Assembly (NCBI RefSeq): GCF_002943565.1
Contig: NZ_PJCH01000005.1
Coordinates: 868,001-932,000, forward strand
Length of the DNA stretch: 64,000 nucleotides
Source: Hyphococcus luteus
GTDB taxonomy: Bacteria > Pseudomonadota > Alphaproteobacteria > Caulobacterales > Parvularculaceae
Direction of reading: 5' to 3'
Below the pieces are notes generated by a model that saw nothing but the letters and a program-made list of their open reading frames with translations, was not told the DNA's origin and did no database searches. This document shows positions 55,667 through 64,000 of this stretch, piece after piece. Numbering within the stretch: position 1 is the stretch's first letter; every line of letters begins with the position of its first letter. The position numbers and the translations under genes are program-made.

Positions 55667-57880
55667 CTACATCCGGAAGGTGTGGCCGAGCCGCAGAGCG
55701 AGGCTGGAGCGCCGGGAGGTGAAATCGCGCGGGAAATCCGTGCGCTCGATCAGCGCCGTATGGCCGATGGACAGGAAGATTTCCCGCTCCGGCATCGGCT
55801 CCCAGCTGAAGCGGGAGAAAAAGGTGAAGGCCTCGGAAATATTGTCGTACTGGATTTCCGTCTTGATGGTCATGTCGGGGGTGAACGCGATGGTCGAATT
55901 GACCGAGGCGATATGAACGCCGATCTCGCCCGAGGGCAGGTCGAAATCGGAATATTCATATCCCGCCGCAAGTTCGAAATACCGGCTCGGGCGCAGGCTG
56001 AGTTCGCTGCGGATGTTCAGATAATCGCCGTCATAGATGCCGCCCCAGCGCGCCTCGACTTCCGCCCCGACCATGCGGGCGTTGGTGGCCGAGGCCTCGA
56101 CCTCGTACTGGCTCCAGCGATAGTCGCCCGGCGCAACCGGAACCTCGCCCGCAATGGAAAACGGGTCGACGATGTCGACGAAGCCATTTTCGTAGCGCAG
56201 CCAGAGCTCGTCCCCGGGATTGTTGGAGCCGCCCATCCAGGCGCCAAAAAACCGGTCGAGCGTGCGCCCGTTGCGGTCGGTGATGATGTTTGCAAAGCCG
56301 CCGGTCTCGGCTTCGCGAATGAAGCCGCCCGAAGGCCGGTATTTTCGCCAGCCATTGGCGTTGTACCGTCGGATGTCGGTGCGGTTCACGAAGCCGAGCT
56401 TCGGCGCGTAATCCGCGCCGATGTCGCGGAAGCGGAAGGTTCCGTTCCAGGTCTGGCTGCGATAGGCGGTTTCATGGGCGAGCATGTGGTCGCTCTCGCC
56501 GCCGGTGAAGCTGTGCGTGTAGGCGGTGTCGGCGAAAAGGGTCCCGTCGCCGAAGAGATTGAGTTTTTTGAACTGGAAGTCGGCGCCGGCGACGGTGCTC
56601 TCGTCTTCGCCGGTGGGATCGCCATGGGTGAAAACGAGCCCGAGTTTCGAGGCGGAAAGAACGGGCACGGACAAACGCGCCGACGACAGGAACTGGCCGT
56701 CGACGCCGATCGCCTCCGACGCGCTCGTGCGCGCCGAAATCGCGCCGATATTGGCGGGGCCGAGCTTGCCGCTTAGTTTCGCGCCGGCGAGGAGGTCGAC
56801 GGGCTGGCCGTCGACAATGCCGATATTGCGGGAGAAGAACGGCATGCCGTTGACGAGATCCTGGAATATCCGCCCGCCGAATTCGAAAACCTGCGCGTCC
56901 TGCAAGAAGAAATCGCGGGTCTCGGGAAAGAACAGCGAAAAGCGTCCCGTATTGACCTGGCGGTCGTCGAGTTGGGTGTCGGAAAAATCCGTATTGACGG
57001 TGAGCGAGCCGGTCAGCGACGGCGTAATCTTGTAAAAGGCGTTGCCGCTCGGATTGAAATCGTAATCCTTATCGGCGGTTCGCCAGTCATAGGCGGCGGC
57101 CCCGGTCACATAAGCCTGGAGTTCAAGGCCGATCCCGCTTTCGACGTCGCGCACGCCGGCGAGGCGGCCCGGATTGGTCATGTCGATGCGTCCGCGACTG
57201 CGGTCGATATTCGACCAGCGGATTTCCTCGTTCTTGCGCCGGATATTGCGGACGATCTGCATGTTCCATTCTTCGAGGTTAGGGTCGAAGGAAATGGACT
57301 GAAAAGGAATGACGATTTCCGTCATCCAGCCGTCGTCGGCGAGACGGGATTCGGCGCGCCAGATCGTGTTCCACTGATTTTGATAGTTGCTGTTGTTTTC
57401 GATCAGCGCGTCGGCGCGCGCGCCATTGGCGTTGACGCCGAAGAAATAGGCGTCGCGAAAGGAGCCGAAAGTGTCGAGATAGACGCGCACGGCGTCGTCG
57501 TCGCGCAGGATGAAATCGCGCTGCATTTGCGAGCGGCGGATCAGCTCCGGCTCGCTGTCGTAATTATAGATGCCGATATAAAGGTTGCGCTCGTCAAAAA
57601 GAACATAGGCCTTGGTGGGCTCCGTCGGCGCGGCGCCCTCCACCGGGTCGACCTGGTAAAATTCCGTAATCGGCTGCGCCCGGCGCCAGACCGGGTCGGA
57701 CAAATCGCCGTCGATGACGGGCGCGTCTTCATGGGCGATGCGCACGGCCTGAACGCATGGCGTGAAATTCGCGAAATTGCGGTCCGAAGACCGCCGAACG
57801 CTTGTGTCCTGTGCAGCGCCTGCCGGCCCGTTGGCGCAAAGCGCGGCAAAGGCGGTGAGCCAAAATATCTGTCGGCGCAT
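55667..57880 (-). CDS. Exported DUF5916-type protein with an N-terminal CBM9-like domain
   Basis: 737 residues. Signal peptide (residues 1-23, GPAGAAQ). The N-terminal ~200 residues follow the CBM9-like plan (DAPVIDGDLSDPVWRRAQPITEF, KAYVLFDERNLYIGIYNYD, DDDAVRVYLDTFGSFRDAYFFGVNANGA). The C-terminal ~500 residues alternate in beta pattern (FSLFFPETRDFFLQDAQVFEFG, DFSDTQLDDRQVNTGRF, LALRLGHTFRM) and end like an outer-membrane barrel. This matches DUF5916, thought to be an outer-membrane carbohydrate-related protein. Monocistronic. Substrate unknown. Confidence 0.88.
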   Translation of the reverse strand: MRRQIFWLTAFAALCANGPAGAAQDTSVRRSSDRNFANFTPCVQAVRIAHEDAPVIDGDLSDPVWRRAQPITEFYQVDPVEGAAPTEPTKAYVLFDERNLYIGIYNYDSEPELIRRSQMQRDFILRDDDAVRVYLDTFGSFRDAYFFGVNANGARADALIENNSNYQNQWNTIWRAESRLADDGWMTEIVIPFQSISFDPNLEEWNMQIVRNIRRKNEEIRWSNIDRSRGRIDMTNPGRLAGVRDVESGIGLELQAYVTGAAAYDWRTADKDYDFNPSGNAFYKITPSLTGSLTVNTDFSDTQLDDRQVNTGRFSLFFPETRDFFLQDAQVFEFGGRIFQDLVNGMPFFSRNIGIVDGQPVDLLAGAKLSGKLGPANIGAISARTSASEAIGVDGQFLSSARLSVPVLSASKLGLVFTHGDPTGEDESTVAGADFQFKKLNLFGDGTLFADTAYTHSFTGGESDHMLAHETAYRSQTWNGTFRFRDIGADYAPKLGFVNRTDIRRYNANGWRKYRPSGGFIREAETGGFANIITDRNGRTLDRFFGAWMGGSNNPGDELWLRYENGFVDIVDPFSIAGEVPVAPGDYRWSQYEVEASATNARMVGAEVEARWGGIYDGDYLNIRSELSLRPSRYFELAAGYEYSDFDLPSGEIGVHIASVNSTIAFTPDMTIKTEIQYDNISEAFTFFSRFSWEPMPEREIFLSIGHTALIERTDFPRDFTSRRSSLALRLGHTFRM

Positions 57881-58001
57881 ACTGTCCCCTGAATTCGCCG
57901 CTGATGCGTGGACGGCGCAATGACGCGACGCAGCTTTCGAAAGTCTTCGAGCATCCTAATGTTCATGCGAGTCATCAGGATTCTCTAGATTCTTTATTTA
58001 C

Positions 58002-58047
58002 GCGTTTTGAGACGGAAAACCGGTGAACCACTTTTCCTTCAAAACGC
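58002..58047. repeat. Imperfect palindromic intergenic repeat, copy B, in the 57881-58191 gap
   Basis: GCGTTTTGA (58002-58010) with TCAAAACGC (58039-58047), and inside it GGAAAA (58014-58019) with TTTTCC (58032-58037). The loop CCGGTGAACCAC shares the CCGG-N5-CCAC pattern with copy A at 39797-39841. The rest of this 311-base gap is AT-richer and holds no gene I can support. Confidence 0.6.
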
Positions 58048-58191
58048 TTTAGAACCAAAGCTCGCGGCGGCTATCAAGAGGCGGATTTTATTTGGCGGTA
58101 TCTGCCACGGCCGTCGAACATATCGCGCGGGGCGCGCGATATTTGCCTGAGAGGGGCGGGACGTTTCGCCTTGATCCGGCGGATGGCGGCG

Positions 58192-58938
58192 TCAGCTCGC
58201 CAGCCGCTCCATCTCCTCATCGGAGATCTCGAAATTGGCGTAGACGTTCTGGACGTCGTCATTGTCTTCCAGCGCGTCGATCAGCTTCATCAGGGTCGCC
58301 GCCTTGTCGCCTTCGATGTCGATGGTGTTCTGCGGGCGCCAGAAGGGTTTGGCGGATGTCGCCTCCCCGAACTTTTCTTCGAGCGCCGCGCTCACTTCGG
58401 CGAGCTGGTCGAAGGCGCAATAGATTTCGTGGCTTTCTTCCGAAGACTGAACGTCCTCGGCGCCGGCTTCGATGGCCGCTTCCAGCATTTCCTCTTCCGA
58501 GGCCTTGGCCGCCGGGTATTCAATATAGCCGACGAGATCGAACATGAAGGAGACCGAGCCCGTCTCGCCCATATTGCCGCCATTCTTGGAAAAGATCGCG
58601 CGGATGTCGCTCGCGGCGCGGTTGCGGTTGTCGGTCAGCGCCTCGACGATGACGCCGACGCCGGCGGGCCCGAAACCTTCGTAACGGATTTCCTCGAAAT
58701 TGGCTTCGTCGGCGCTGGTCGATTTCTTGATCGCCCGGTCGATATTGTCCTTGGGCATGGACTGGGCTTTCGCCGCCTGGATGGCGAGGCGAAGGCGCGG
58801 GTTAAATTCGGGGTCGGGCGCGCCCATTTTCGCGGCGACGGTGATCTCTTTCGATAGTTTGGAGAACATTTTCGACCGCTTGGCGTCCTGGCGGCCTTTG
58901 CGGTGCTGAATGTTCGCCCATTTGCTGTGCCCGGCCAT
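58192..58938 (-). CDS. YebC/PmpR-family protein (TACO1-like)
   Basis: 248 residues from ATG 58938 (GAGGA upstream); the frame extends further upstream, but [21 protein letters not shown] is the invariant family N-terminus. Later features: [34 protein letters not shown], and [28 protein letters not shown]. The family includes transcriptional regulators and, more recently, factors helping ribosomes through polyproline. The nearby efp may be coincidental. Divergent from the SDR gene. Confidence 0.97.
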   Translation of the reverse strand: MAGHSKWANIQHRKGRQDAKRSKMFSKLSKEITVAAKMGAPDPEFNPRLRLAIQAAKAQSMPKDNIDRAIKKSTSADEANFEEIRYEGFGPAGVGVIVEALTDNRNRAASDIRAIFSKNGGNMGETGSVSFMFDLVGYIEYPAAKASEEEMLEAAIEAGAEDVQSSEESHEIYCAFDQLAEVSAALEEKFGEATSAKPFWRPQNTIDIEGDKAATLMKLIDALEDNDDVQNVYANFEISDEEMERLAS

Positions 58939-59019
58939 GGGGGTCCTCATTGGCTGAAAAGGGGTTGATTTTCCGCCCGTTATGGCGCGGGCTCGCAAAA
59001 ATTCAAGTGTGGAGGATTT

Positions 59020-59775
59020 ATGGGCGGCCCAACCGGGAATCTGGACGGAAAAACAGTGCTGGTGACGGGGGCCTCGCGGGGGATCGGCGCGGCGGCGGCG
59101 AAGGCCGCCGGCGAGGCGGGGGCGAAAGTCCTCCTTCACGCCTCGGGGCCGAGCGAGGCCGCGGAAAAGGCCAAGGCCGCGGCCGGCGGCGAGATGCTGT
59201 TCGAGGATTTGTCGGCCCCCGGCGCGGGCGCGCGGCTCATGGCCCAGGCCATCGCGGCGGCGGGCCGGCTCGACGCGGTGGTCAATAATGCGGGGATTTT
59301 CATCCCTTCGCCCATCGACGGCAGCGATGAGGGCTGGGCCGAAGGCTGGGCGCAGACCATGGCCGTCAACGTTCAGGCGCCGGCGGACATCTGCCGCGCC
59401 GCCATTCATCATTTCCGGGAGAAGGGCGGCGGGATCGTCGTTAATGTGGCGAGCCGCGCCGGCCATCGCGGCGACGGGCCGGACCATGCGGCCTATGCGG
59501 CGTCGAAGGGGGCTGTCCTCGCTATGACCAAGACCTTTGCGCGCGCCTTTTCCGGGGAGAACATGCTGTTCTACGCCATTGCGCCCGGCTGGGTCGAAAC
59601 GCGCATGGCGCCGCAGGACATCGAAAACCGCAAGAATGCGGTGAAGGATATTCCGCTGGGCCGCGTCGCTTCGCCGGAAGAAGTCGCGGCGATGATCGTC
59701 TTCTGCGCGTCGGGAGCGTGCCCGTCGGCGACCGGCGCCACGTTCGACATTAACGGCGCCAGTTACGTGCGATGA
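59020..59775 (+). CDS. Short-chain dehydrogenase/reductase, FabG-like
   Basis: 251 residues; GGAGGATTT precedes ATG 59020. Cofactor loop [25 protein letters not shown], and the catalytic set [33 protein letters not shown] and a C-terminal [17 protein letters not shown] complete the fold. NAD(P)-dependent oxidoreductase of unknown substrate; the ASR at the cofactor loop favours NADP. Stands alone on the plus strand. Confidence 0.92.
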   Translation: MGGPTGNLDGKTVLVTGASRGIGAAAAKAAGEAGAKVLLHASGPSEAAEKAKAAAGGEMLFEDLSAPGAGARLMAQAIAAAGRLDAVVNNAGIFIPSPIDGSDEGWAEGWAQTMAVNVQAPADICRAAIHHFREKGGGIVVNVASRAGHRGDGPDHAAYAASKGAVLAMTKTFARAFSGENMLFYAIAPGWVETRMAPQDIENRKNAVKDIPLGRVASPEEVAAMIVFCASGACPSATGATFDINGASYVR

Positions 59776-59854
59776 AACGGCGCCGCCTTTAGACGAATTT
59801 TAAACCCTCGCGGCTTATGGTGAATGAAAATCAACCAAAGCCGTTGGGGTCTCC

Positions 59855-60355
59855 ATGCAGGTCACGAATGTCTCTTCCTATGCCGGCGTCGCTGCGCTTC
59901 AATCAAAACAGAACACGGACGGAACGAACGGCGCGGACTTTTTTCTGGAGATGGAAGAGGAAGCCGATCCCATCGCCGCGGTGATGGCGACTTACGATCT
60001 CACAAACATCACGCCCGCCGAGATCGACCAGCTTGTGGACGAGCTGAAAGCGGCGGGCCACCCCTTCGATGAAAATCTTTTGATGCTGTCCTCGCGCGGC
60101 GCCGGCTTTCGGTCGCATCTCGCCGGTTTGGCCGGCGGCGACTACGATCCGCATCAGCGCGTCAATCTTGTGGATCTGACGCAGGACCAGCTTGCCATGG
60201 CGCGCCGCTTCGAAGATCCGACAGAATCGATCGAACGGTTTCTCGAATTTTTGAAAGTCCATGACAAAGGCGAGGCGCTGAACGCCGACGCCATGCAGCA
60301 GCGGCTTATGCATGAAAGCATGATGCGCCAGATGATTGGCGCAAGGGCCGGTTAG
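59855..60355 (+). CDS. Hypothetical acidic cytoplasmic protein
   Basis: 166 residues, no signal or membrane segment. It begins with a Ser/Thr/Gln-rich part (MQVTNVSSYAGVAALQSKQN), then an acidic helical part (DPIAAVMATYDLTNITPAEIDQLVDELKAAG), then LLMLSSRGAGFRSHLAGL, and a Met/Gln-rich end (MQQRLMHESMMRQMIGA). The plan resembles small flagellar or regulatory proteins of alphaproteobacteria, but I cannot name it. Its own promoter region follows the SDR gene (79 bases). Confidence 0.75.
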   Translation: MQVTNVSSYAGVAALQSKQNTDGTNGADFFLEMEEEADPIAAVMATYDLTNITPAEIDQLVDELKAAGHPFDENLLMLSSRGAGFRSHLAGLAGGDYDPHQRVNLVDLTQDQLAMARRFEDPTESIERFLEFLKVHDKGEALNADAMQQRLMHESMMRQMIGARAG

Positions 60356-60473
60356 CGGCGGTCTGTAAATAGAATGCGGGGGGCGCAAAAAAGCCGGCGC
60401 GAAGCCAGTTTTCTGTGTGTGCGCAAGATTGAGGGCCGGTCAAACCGCTTAAAGCGCTTGGCGCCGCTAAAGA

Positions 60474-60683
60474 TTATTCGCCGGATGAGGAATGCCGGTC
60501 GCGCCACTTCTTGAAGTGCGCCGCCGCCGCCGCATCGTTTTCAATGCGCAGCTTGCGTAATTTTCTGGTTCGTTCGCGTTTGCGTTCGGCTTGTGCGTCA
60601 AACTCGCCAAGCGCCTCAGCTTGCGCCCGCTCTTGCCTGGCGCGCCGGAAAGCAACCGATTGACTTGTCAGGGGCTTGGCCAT
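60474..60683 (-). CDS. Small highly basic protein, unknown function
   Basis: 69 residues from ATG 60683; an ATG at 60716 would add 11 basic residues. Very rich in Arg, Lys, Ala and Glu (RRARQERAQAEALGEFDAQAER, KRERTRKLRKLRIEN), likely one long helix. No recognised domain. Such proteins often bind nucleic acid or sit beside cold-shock genes; the cspA-like gene ends just upstream (67 bases between). The coding call rests mainly on the clean frame. Confidence 0.5.
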   Translation of the reverse strand: MAKPLTSQSVAFRRARQERAQAEALGEFDAQAERKRERTRKLRKLRIENDAAAAAHFKKWRDRHSSSGE

Positions 60684-60749
60684 GAGACGTCTTTTTTTCC
60701 GGGGTTGAGGAGGCATAGAGCGCTGAATGCGCTCTATGCCGGGTAGGGG

Positions 60750-60956
60750 TTAGCTTTTGACGCTAAGCTGGCCTGCGGAGATTTTGCCGCGCTCAGTTTG
60801 CGTTTCGAAGCTGACTTTCTGGCCGTCATCCAGACCGCGGATGCCGGCGGCCTCAAGGGCGGTCGCATGGACGAACACGTCCTTGCCGCCATCATCAGGC
60901 TCGATAAAGCCGAAACCTTTTTGGGAGTTGTACCATTTCACTGTTCCAGTCGCCAT
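60750..60956 (-). CDS. cspA: Cold-shock domain protein (CspA family)
   Basis: 68 residues, a single cold-shock domain with RNP1 [11 protein letters not shown] and RNP2 DVFVHATAL. It binds single-stranded RNA/DNA and melts secondary structure. The start has AAAGGA upstream. The 379 bases beyond the start (60957-61335) contain no gene and probably include a long 5' leader, as is common for cold-shock genes; I could not identify a specific thermosensor. Confidence 0.95.
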   Translation of the reverse strand: MATGTVKWYNSQKGFGFIEPDDGGKDVFVHATALEAAGIRGLDDGQKVSFETQTERGKISAGQLSVKS

Positions 60957-61193
60957 GTCGTTATTCCTTTCAAACAGGCTGAAGCGCCCGGAAATGTTCC
61001 GAGCGCGGATTGGCTGCCGATGTTTGGAGGAGAATAAGAAGCTTGCTTCCGCGGCCTAATAGACGGCCTTCAATCATGGCATATCCACCATATGCGCTTT
61101 AAAGGCCGGGAATGCAAGGTTTTCCGCGTGCAATGAACGCCGGCCAGGGAAAACCGGGGCTGCGCGCCGCTCCGGGGGGCGTTCTTTCGTATG

Positions 61194-61289
61194 AAAAAAG
61201 GGCCGGCTCCCCCCGCCGGCCCAACAGGCTGCGCAACTCTACTGACGGTCAAACGGCTTAGTTAATGCGCGGATGACGCTTCATCCGCG
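61194..61289 (-). terminator. Terminator region of the PhoX-like gene, in the 60957-61335 gap
   Basis: GGGCCGGC (61200-61207) and GCCGGCCC (61215-61222) form an 8-bp stem; on the minus strand CTTTTTT follows. A second hairpin, CGCGGATGA/TCATCCGCG (61268-61289) with a 4-base loop, lies closer to the stop. Both are oriented to end the gene at 61336. The rest of the gap shows nothing else. Confidence 0.8.
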
Positions 61290-61335
61290 TTTGCCGGCGC
61301 CGCATGGACCGGAAACGATCCATGCAGCGCGGGGG

Positions 61336-62844
61336 TTAGAGCGCGCCTTTGCGCCAGGGCCCGCGAATGGCGAAGGTGACGCCCGGCGACTGGACGTTGG
61401 CGAACAGCCAGTCGTCATGGAAGGTCGCGCCGCACCATTCCCGGCTGGAGTAGTTGCCGACCGGATTGTCCCAGAAGTTGGCTTTGGCGCCCGGGAAGAA
61501 GGCGTCGATCTTGTCGATGTCGCCGTCTTTCAGGTCGATGATGTTTTCCGCGAACGGGAAGATGTCGCCTTCGGTGGTCAGCCCGATGAGACGCTTCGGA
61601 TTGGAGCCGCCGTCCTCGCACAGAACGATGCCGCCGCGCGGGGAGATGGCGATGTTGTCCGGACCGTCGACGTCTTCGCGGTCAGCCGATTCATAAACGA
61701 GGCTGACCGTTTCCTGGCGCGGATCATAGACCCACACCTGGCCGAGGCCGGCGGCGCCGCCGCTGGTCGAGACAAAATAGATCTTGCCGCCGTCTTCCCA
61801 GCAGCCTTCGCCGCGGGCGATGATCGCCGCATCCGGCGCAGAGTCGAAAGCCCGGCCTTCCTTGCCTTCCGGGTCTTCGACTTTCTGCCAGCTCACCTTG
61901 AACGTATCGCCCGGCTGATAGCCGAGGCGAAGGTCCTTGCGGGGCTCGCCCTCGATGACCATGGCGAAAAGCTCGCCGCCGTCGCGCAAGGGGCCGCGCT
62001 GGCGCCATCCGCCCCAGCCGCCCCAGCCGAAATGACCGCGGCCATGACCGTGACCATAGCCGCGGCCCCAGCCGCAGGACGCGTCATGGGCGCCCGGCTG
62101 CACATATTTGTAGAACGCGGACGTGCCGGCGTCTTCGGTCTCGTAGACGACGCCCGTCCACGGATCGACGGCGACGGCTTCGTGCGAGAAGCGGCCGGCG
62201 GCCTTGATCGGCTGGCCGTTGGAGGTTCCGAAAGCCGGCACGTCGAAGATGTAGCCATGGTTGAAACCGTCCGCGCGGTCGTTCCAGCTATGGAAGGTTT
62301 CTTCGCAGGAGAGCCAGGAGTTCCACGGCGTGCGCCCGCCCGCGCAATTGCGGATGGTGCCGCCGAGGCTGGTGTAATGGCGCACGAAACGGCCGCGGCG
62401 AAGATCGAAGACGAGGTTCGTCGTGCCGCCATATTCGTTCGGGTTGTAAACGCCGCCGGGAACCTGGCACGGCGTGCTTTCGCCGGTCGACAGTTCATGG
62501 TTGCGCACAAGCGCGATGTGATGGCCGAATTTCGCGCAGACCGCCATGCCGTCATGATCGGTCGGCGTCGGACGGCCGTCATCCATGACCTGGCCGGTCC
62601 AGCCGAAGGACATGTATTCAAAGCCTTCCGGCAGGGCGAGCAGTTTAAGACCGGTGACGAGGTCTTCTTTCGGCGAAACCGGGCCGTAGTCCGGCGAGAA
62701 GTCCCAGCGGCGGCCTCTGCGGCGGCCATGGGCGTCGGCGGACGACAGCGCCGAAAAGGCGAGACCGGCGGCGCCAACGGCCGACGCGCCTTTTAAAAGA
62801 TTGCGGCGGTCGAGGGACGGCGATTCACTGTTTGATTGCGACAT
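61336..62844 (-). CDS. PhoX/DUF839-family Tat-exported protein
   Basis: 502 residues. Twin-arginine leader (DRRNLLKGASAVGAAGLAFS, residues 12-31), so it is folded in the cytoplasm and exported by Tat. The DUF839/PhoX beta-propeller pattern: LVRNHELSTGES, GGTTNLVFDLRRGRFV, NCAGGRTPWNSWLSCEET, VDPWTGVVYETEDAGTSAFYK and DGPDNIAISPRGGIVLCEDGG. PhoX enzymes are calcium/iron alkaline phosphatases. A Gly/His/Trp-rich loop (CGWGRGYGHGHGRGHF, ~residues 259-274) is inserted in the propeller and is not typical. Phosphatase activity is likely but not certain. Confidence 0.88.
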   Translation of the reverse strand: MSQSNSESPSLDRRNLLKGASAVGAAGLAFSALSSADAHGRRRGRRWDFSPDYGPVSPKEDLVTGLKLLALPEGFEYMSFGWTGQVMDDGRPTPTDHDGMAVCAKFGHHIALVRNHELSTGESTPCQVPGGVYNPNEYGGTTNLVFDLRRGRFVRHYTSLGGTIRNCAGGRTPWNSWLSCEETFHSWNDRADGFNHGYIFDVPAFGTSNGQPIKAAGRFSHEAVAVDPWTGVVYETEDAGTSAFYKYVQPGAHDASCGWGRGYGHGHGRGHFGWGGWGGWRQRGPLRDGGELFAMVIEGEPRKDLRLGYQPGDTFKVSWQKVEDPEGKEGRAFDSAPDAAIIARGEGCWEDGGKIYFVSTSGGAAGLGQVWVYDPRQETVSLVYESADREDVDGPDNIAISPRGGIVLCEDGGSNPKRLIGLTTEGDIFPFAENIIDLKDGDIDKIDAFFPGAKANFWDNPVGNYSSREWCGATFHDDWLFANVQSPGVTFAIRGPWRKGAL

Positions 62845-63333
62845 CAGCAGATTTCCTCAGCTTTCAAAATGAAAGGGGCCGCCGCGCATGCGGACGCCAT
62901 GACGAACGCCGCGTCAGCGTTCGCATCCACACCGTCCTCACGCGTCGCCCCTTGGGTCAGGACGAATGGAGAACCGCTCTCCCTTGCCGGGGCGAGCGGT
63001 GTGCTTATGCGCGGACATTCGAATGAAGCGGCCGCGCGAAGATCATCCTTGTCCGGATGATGCGGCGGACCCTAGGGCGATTTCCTGACACGAATGTCTC
63101 AGAACGATTACGGCTTGATGACAATCCTTCCTCGCGATCTTGAGGGCTTGTCACGAGGGATGCGGCGCACTAAATAGACGGCTTGGAGAAATTATGTCCG
63201 AGCTTGTCACCCGCTAAACCGTTTTAACGGCGTTTATGAAACGAAGCCGACGCACAAAGTGCAGAGGCTGACGCATATTGTGCGGCTTTCTTTCATTGCG
63301 CCCGGTTTAGCCTGTTATTCGGACTCTCTATCC
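62845..63333. other. 489-base intergenic region, no gene supported
   Basis: Between the divergent PhoX-like and yjhX genes. Short open frames near 62836-63060 have no ribosome-binding site or recognisable product. A weak dyad CATCC...GGATG lies at 63045-63061. TGTCA-type elements (CTTGTCAC near 63148 and 63206) could be read as Pho-box halves, but I see no 11-base repeat, so I do not call a PhoB site. Nothing else is evident. Confidence 0.5.
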
Positions 63334-63594
63334 ATGAACATTTCAAAAGCGGAGCAACGCACGTTGCATGTGTTGGCGCGTGGCGGCGCCATTCTGTTTG
63401 ACAAAGACGACAGAGGAAAAATCGTCGAGATCAATTGCGCCAGTCCCGAAGGCTGGACGCTGGCGGACTGCACGCTCGACGTCTTCAAAAAGCTGAAACG
63501 GCGCCGGCTCATCGCCTCTTCCAATGGCGGTCCTTACCGGATCACCGGGCTCGGGCGGCGGTCGGTGCGCGCGCAGCTGGATAATCGGGCGTAA
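63334..63594 (+). CDS. yjhX: YjhX-family protein (UPF0386, putative toxin)
   Basis: 86 residues from ATG 63334; the longer frame adds 25 residues not seen in the family. The sequence [58 protein letters not shown] and RAQLDN closely follows UPF0386/YjhX over its whole length. In E. coli YjhX is reported as a toxin paired with the acetyltransferase YjhQ. No YjhQ-like gene is adjacent, so the role here may differ, for example as a winged-helix regulator. Confidence 0.93.
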   Translation: MNISKAEQRTLHVLARGGAILFDKDDRGKIVEINCASPEGWTLADCTLDVFKKLKRRRLIASSNGGPYRITGLGRRSVRAQLDNRA

Positions 63595-63659
63595 ATCCCC
63601 GCGTCCGGTTTGGGAAACGCGCATTCTCTGTTAGAGTTTTCCTCTAAGGGAGAAAAAGA

Positions 63660-64000
63660 ATGCGCCTTTCCTTGGTTGTCGCGTTTGTCATCGCCGTCTT
63701 CGCCGGAGCGGCGTCCGCGCAGGTTCCGTCGCCGGACGCCGCGCCCTCGACCCCGGTCGCCACGGTCGAGCTCGATCCTTTCGAGCCGACCCGCGAGGAG
63801 GCGGTGCTTGAATCTTATGTGGACGGCGTCGTCGCGGCCCACCGGCGCGAGCACGACGCGCCGGCTGTCGCCGTGAGCGTCGTCCGGGACGGGCGCATTC
63901 TGTTCGCCAAGGCCTATGGAGACGCCGATGTGGAAACGGGCGCGCCCGCAAGCGGAACACGCTCGCTCTTCCGCATCGGGTCGGTCTCCAAGACGTTCAC
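63660..64000 (+). CDS. Serine hydrolase of the beta-lactamase/AmpC fold, 5' part
   Basis: The gene begins at ATG 63660 (AAGGGAG upstream) and runs off the window after 113 codons. Signal peptide (residues 1-20, GAASAQ), then FEPTREEAVLESYVDGVVAAHRRE, VSVVRDGRILFAKAYGDAD and the SxxK motif in FRIGSVSKTF near the right edge. This is the N-terminal part of the class C beta-lactamase/penicillin-binding-like esterase family. Whether it is an esterase, a peptidase or a lactamase cannot be judged from this part. Confidence 0.88.
   Translation, partial: MRLSLVVAFVIAVFAGAASAQVPSPDAAPSTPVATVELDPFEPTREEAVLESYVDGVVAAHRREHDAPAVAVSVVRDGRILFAKAYGDADVETGAPASGTRSLFRIGSVSKTF

Noticed and set aside
62836-63060. 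74-codon plus-strand ORF in the gap before yjhX
   Set aside because: No ribosome-binding site, no domain, atypical composition.
63140-63215. TGTCAC-like elements as a Pho box for the PhoX-like gene
   Set aside because: The two elements are not arranged as the 11-base direct repeats of a PhoB site.

Overview
The window is GC-rich (roughly 64% by eye), densely coded chromosomal DNA from an alphaproteobacterium. Several things point there: the addB-addA-trxA / folC-accD-trpA neighbourhood, the ribF-ileS-lspA-DUF3035 and mutL neighbourhood, a phaR-phaA-phaB block, CIRCE-controlled groESL, DUF4908- and TipF-like proteins, and an endonuclease-type MutL. A Parvularculaceae/Hyphomonadaceae-like lineage is my guess; no rRNA is present to fix it. 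I saw no rRNA, tRNA, CRISPR array, IS element or prophage.

Layout. 1-5.6 kb: AddAB recombination nuclease and thioredoxin. 5.8-9 kb: folC, accD and trpA on the minus strand. 9.1-12 kb: yidD, two small exported proteins and an ATP-grasp enzyme leading into thrS. 14-20.8 kb: a cell-surface glycan block (O-antigen-ligase-like protein, two GT2 enzymes, two GT39 membrane transferases, a small membrane protein). 21-23 kb: a PAS-GGDEF-EAL protein with a degenerate GGDEF. 23-26 kb: polyhydroxybutyrate precursor genes with their regulator phaR. 26-31 kb: exported proteins, MarC, groESL and an OmpA-like lipoprotein. 31-39.7 kb: TipF-like EAL protein, HAD hydrolase, ribF, ileS, lspA, DUF3035 lipoprotein. 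40-42 kb: a small hypothetical gene and two LuxR-type regulators without luxI. 42-48 kb: mutL, HCCA-isomerase-like protein, nitroreductase, mscL, lepA. 48.3-49.8 kb: a lower-GC two-gene islet of unknown function. 50-55 kb: outer-membrane protein, esterase, sterol-desaturase-like enzyme, then an exosortase E system. 55-64 kb: efp, a DUF5916-type protein, yebC, SDR, cold-shock protein, a PhoX/DUF839-type Tat protein, yjhX and the start of a beta-lactamase-fold hydrolase.

The most distinctive system is at 52.6-55.0 kb. Three tandem genes encode 53-54-residue precursors made of a signal peptide, about five variable residues, a conserved VPEMD motif, one transmembrane segment and a basic tail. Downstream lies a 550-residue fusion of an exosortase and a CAAX-type (CPBP) protease, matching the exosortase E / VPEID-CTERM architecture. 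The precursors have almost no passenger domain, so the sorting signal is nearly the whole protein. The second strong signal is inside ileS: about 300 bases of the editing-domain region (36.23-36.54 kb) drop to about 49% GC and 43% GC3 with no frame change, as expected for intragenic recombination with a lower-GC donor.

How the genes work together. PhaA and PhaB make 3-hydroxybutyryl-CoA under a PhaR regulator with a candidate operator in front of its own gene; the PHA synthase is elsewhere. The glycan block pairs polyprenol-sugar synthesis (DPM-like GT2) with polyprenol-sugar-using GT39 enzymes. The exosortase block appears self-contained, with substrates and processing enzyme adjacent but separated by a terminator.
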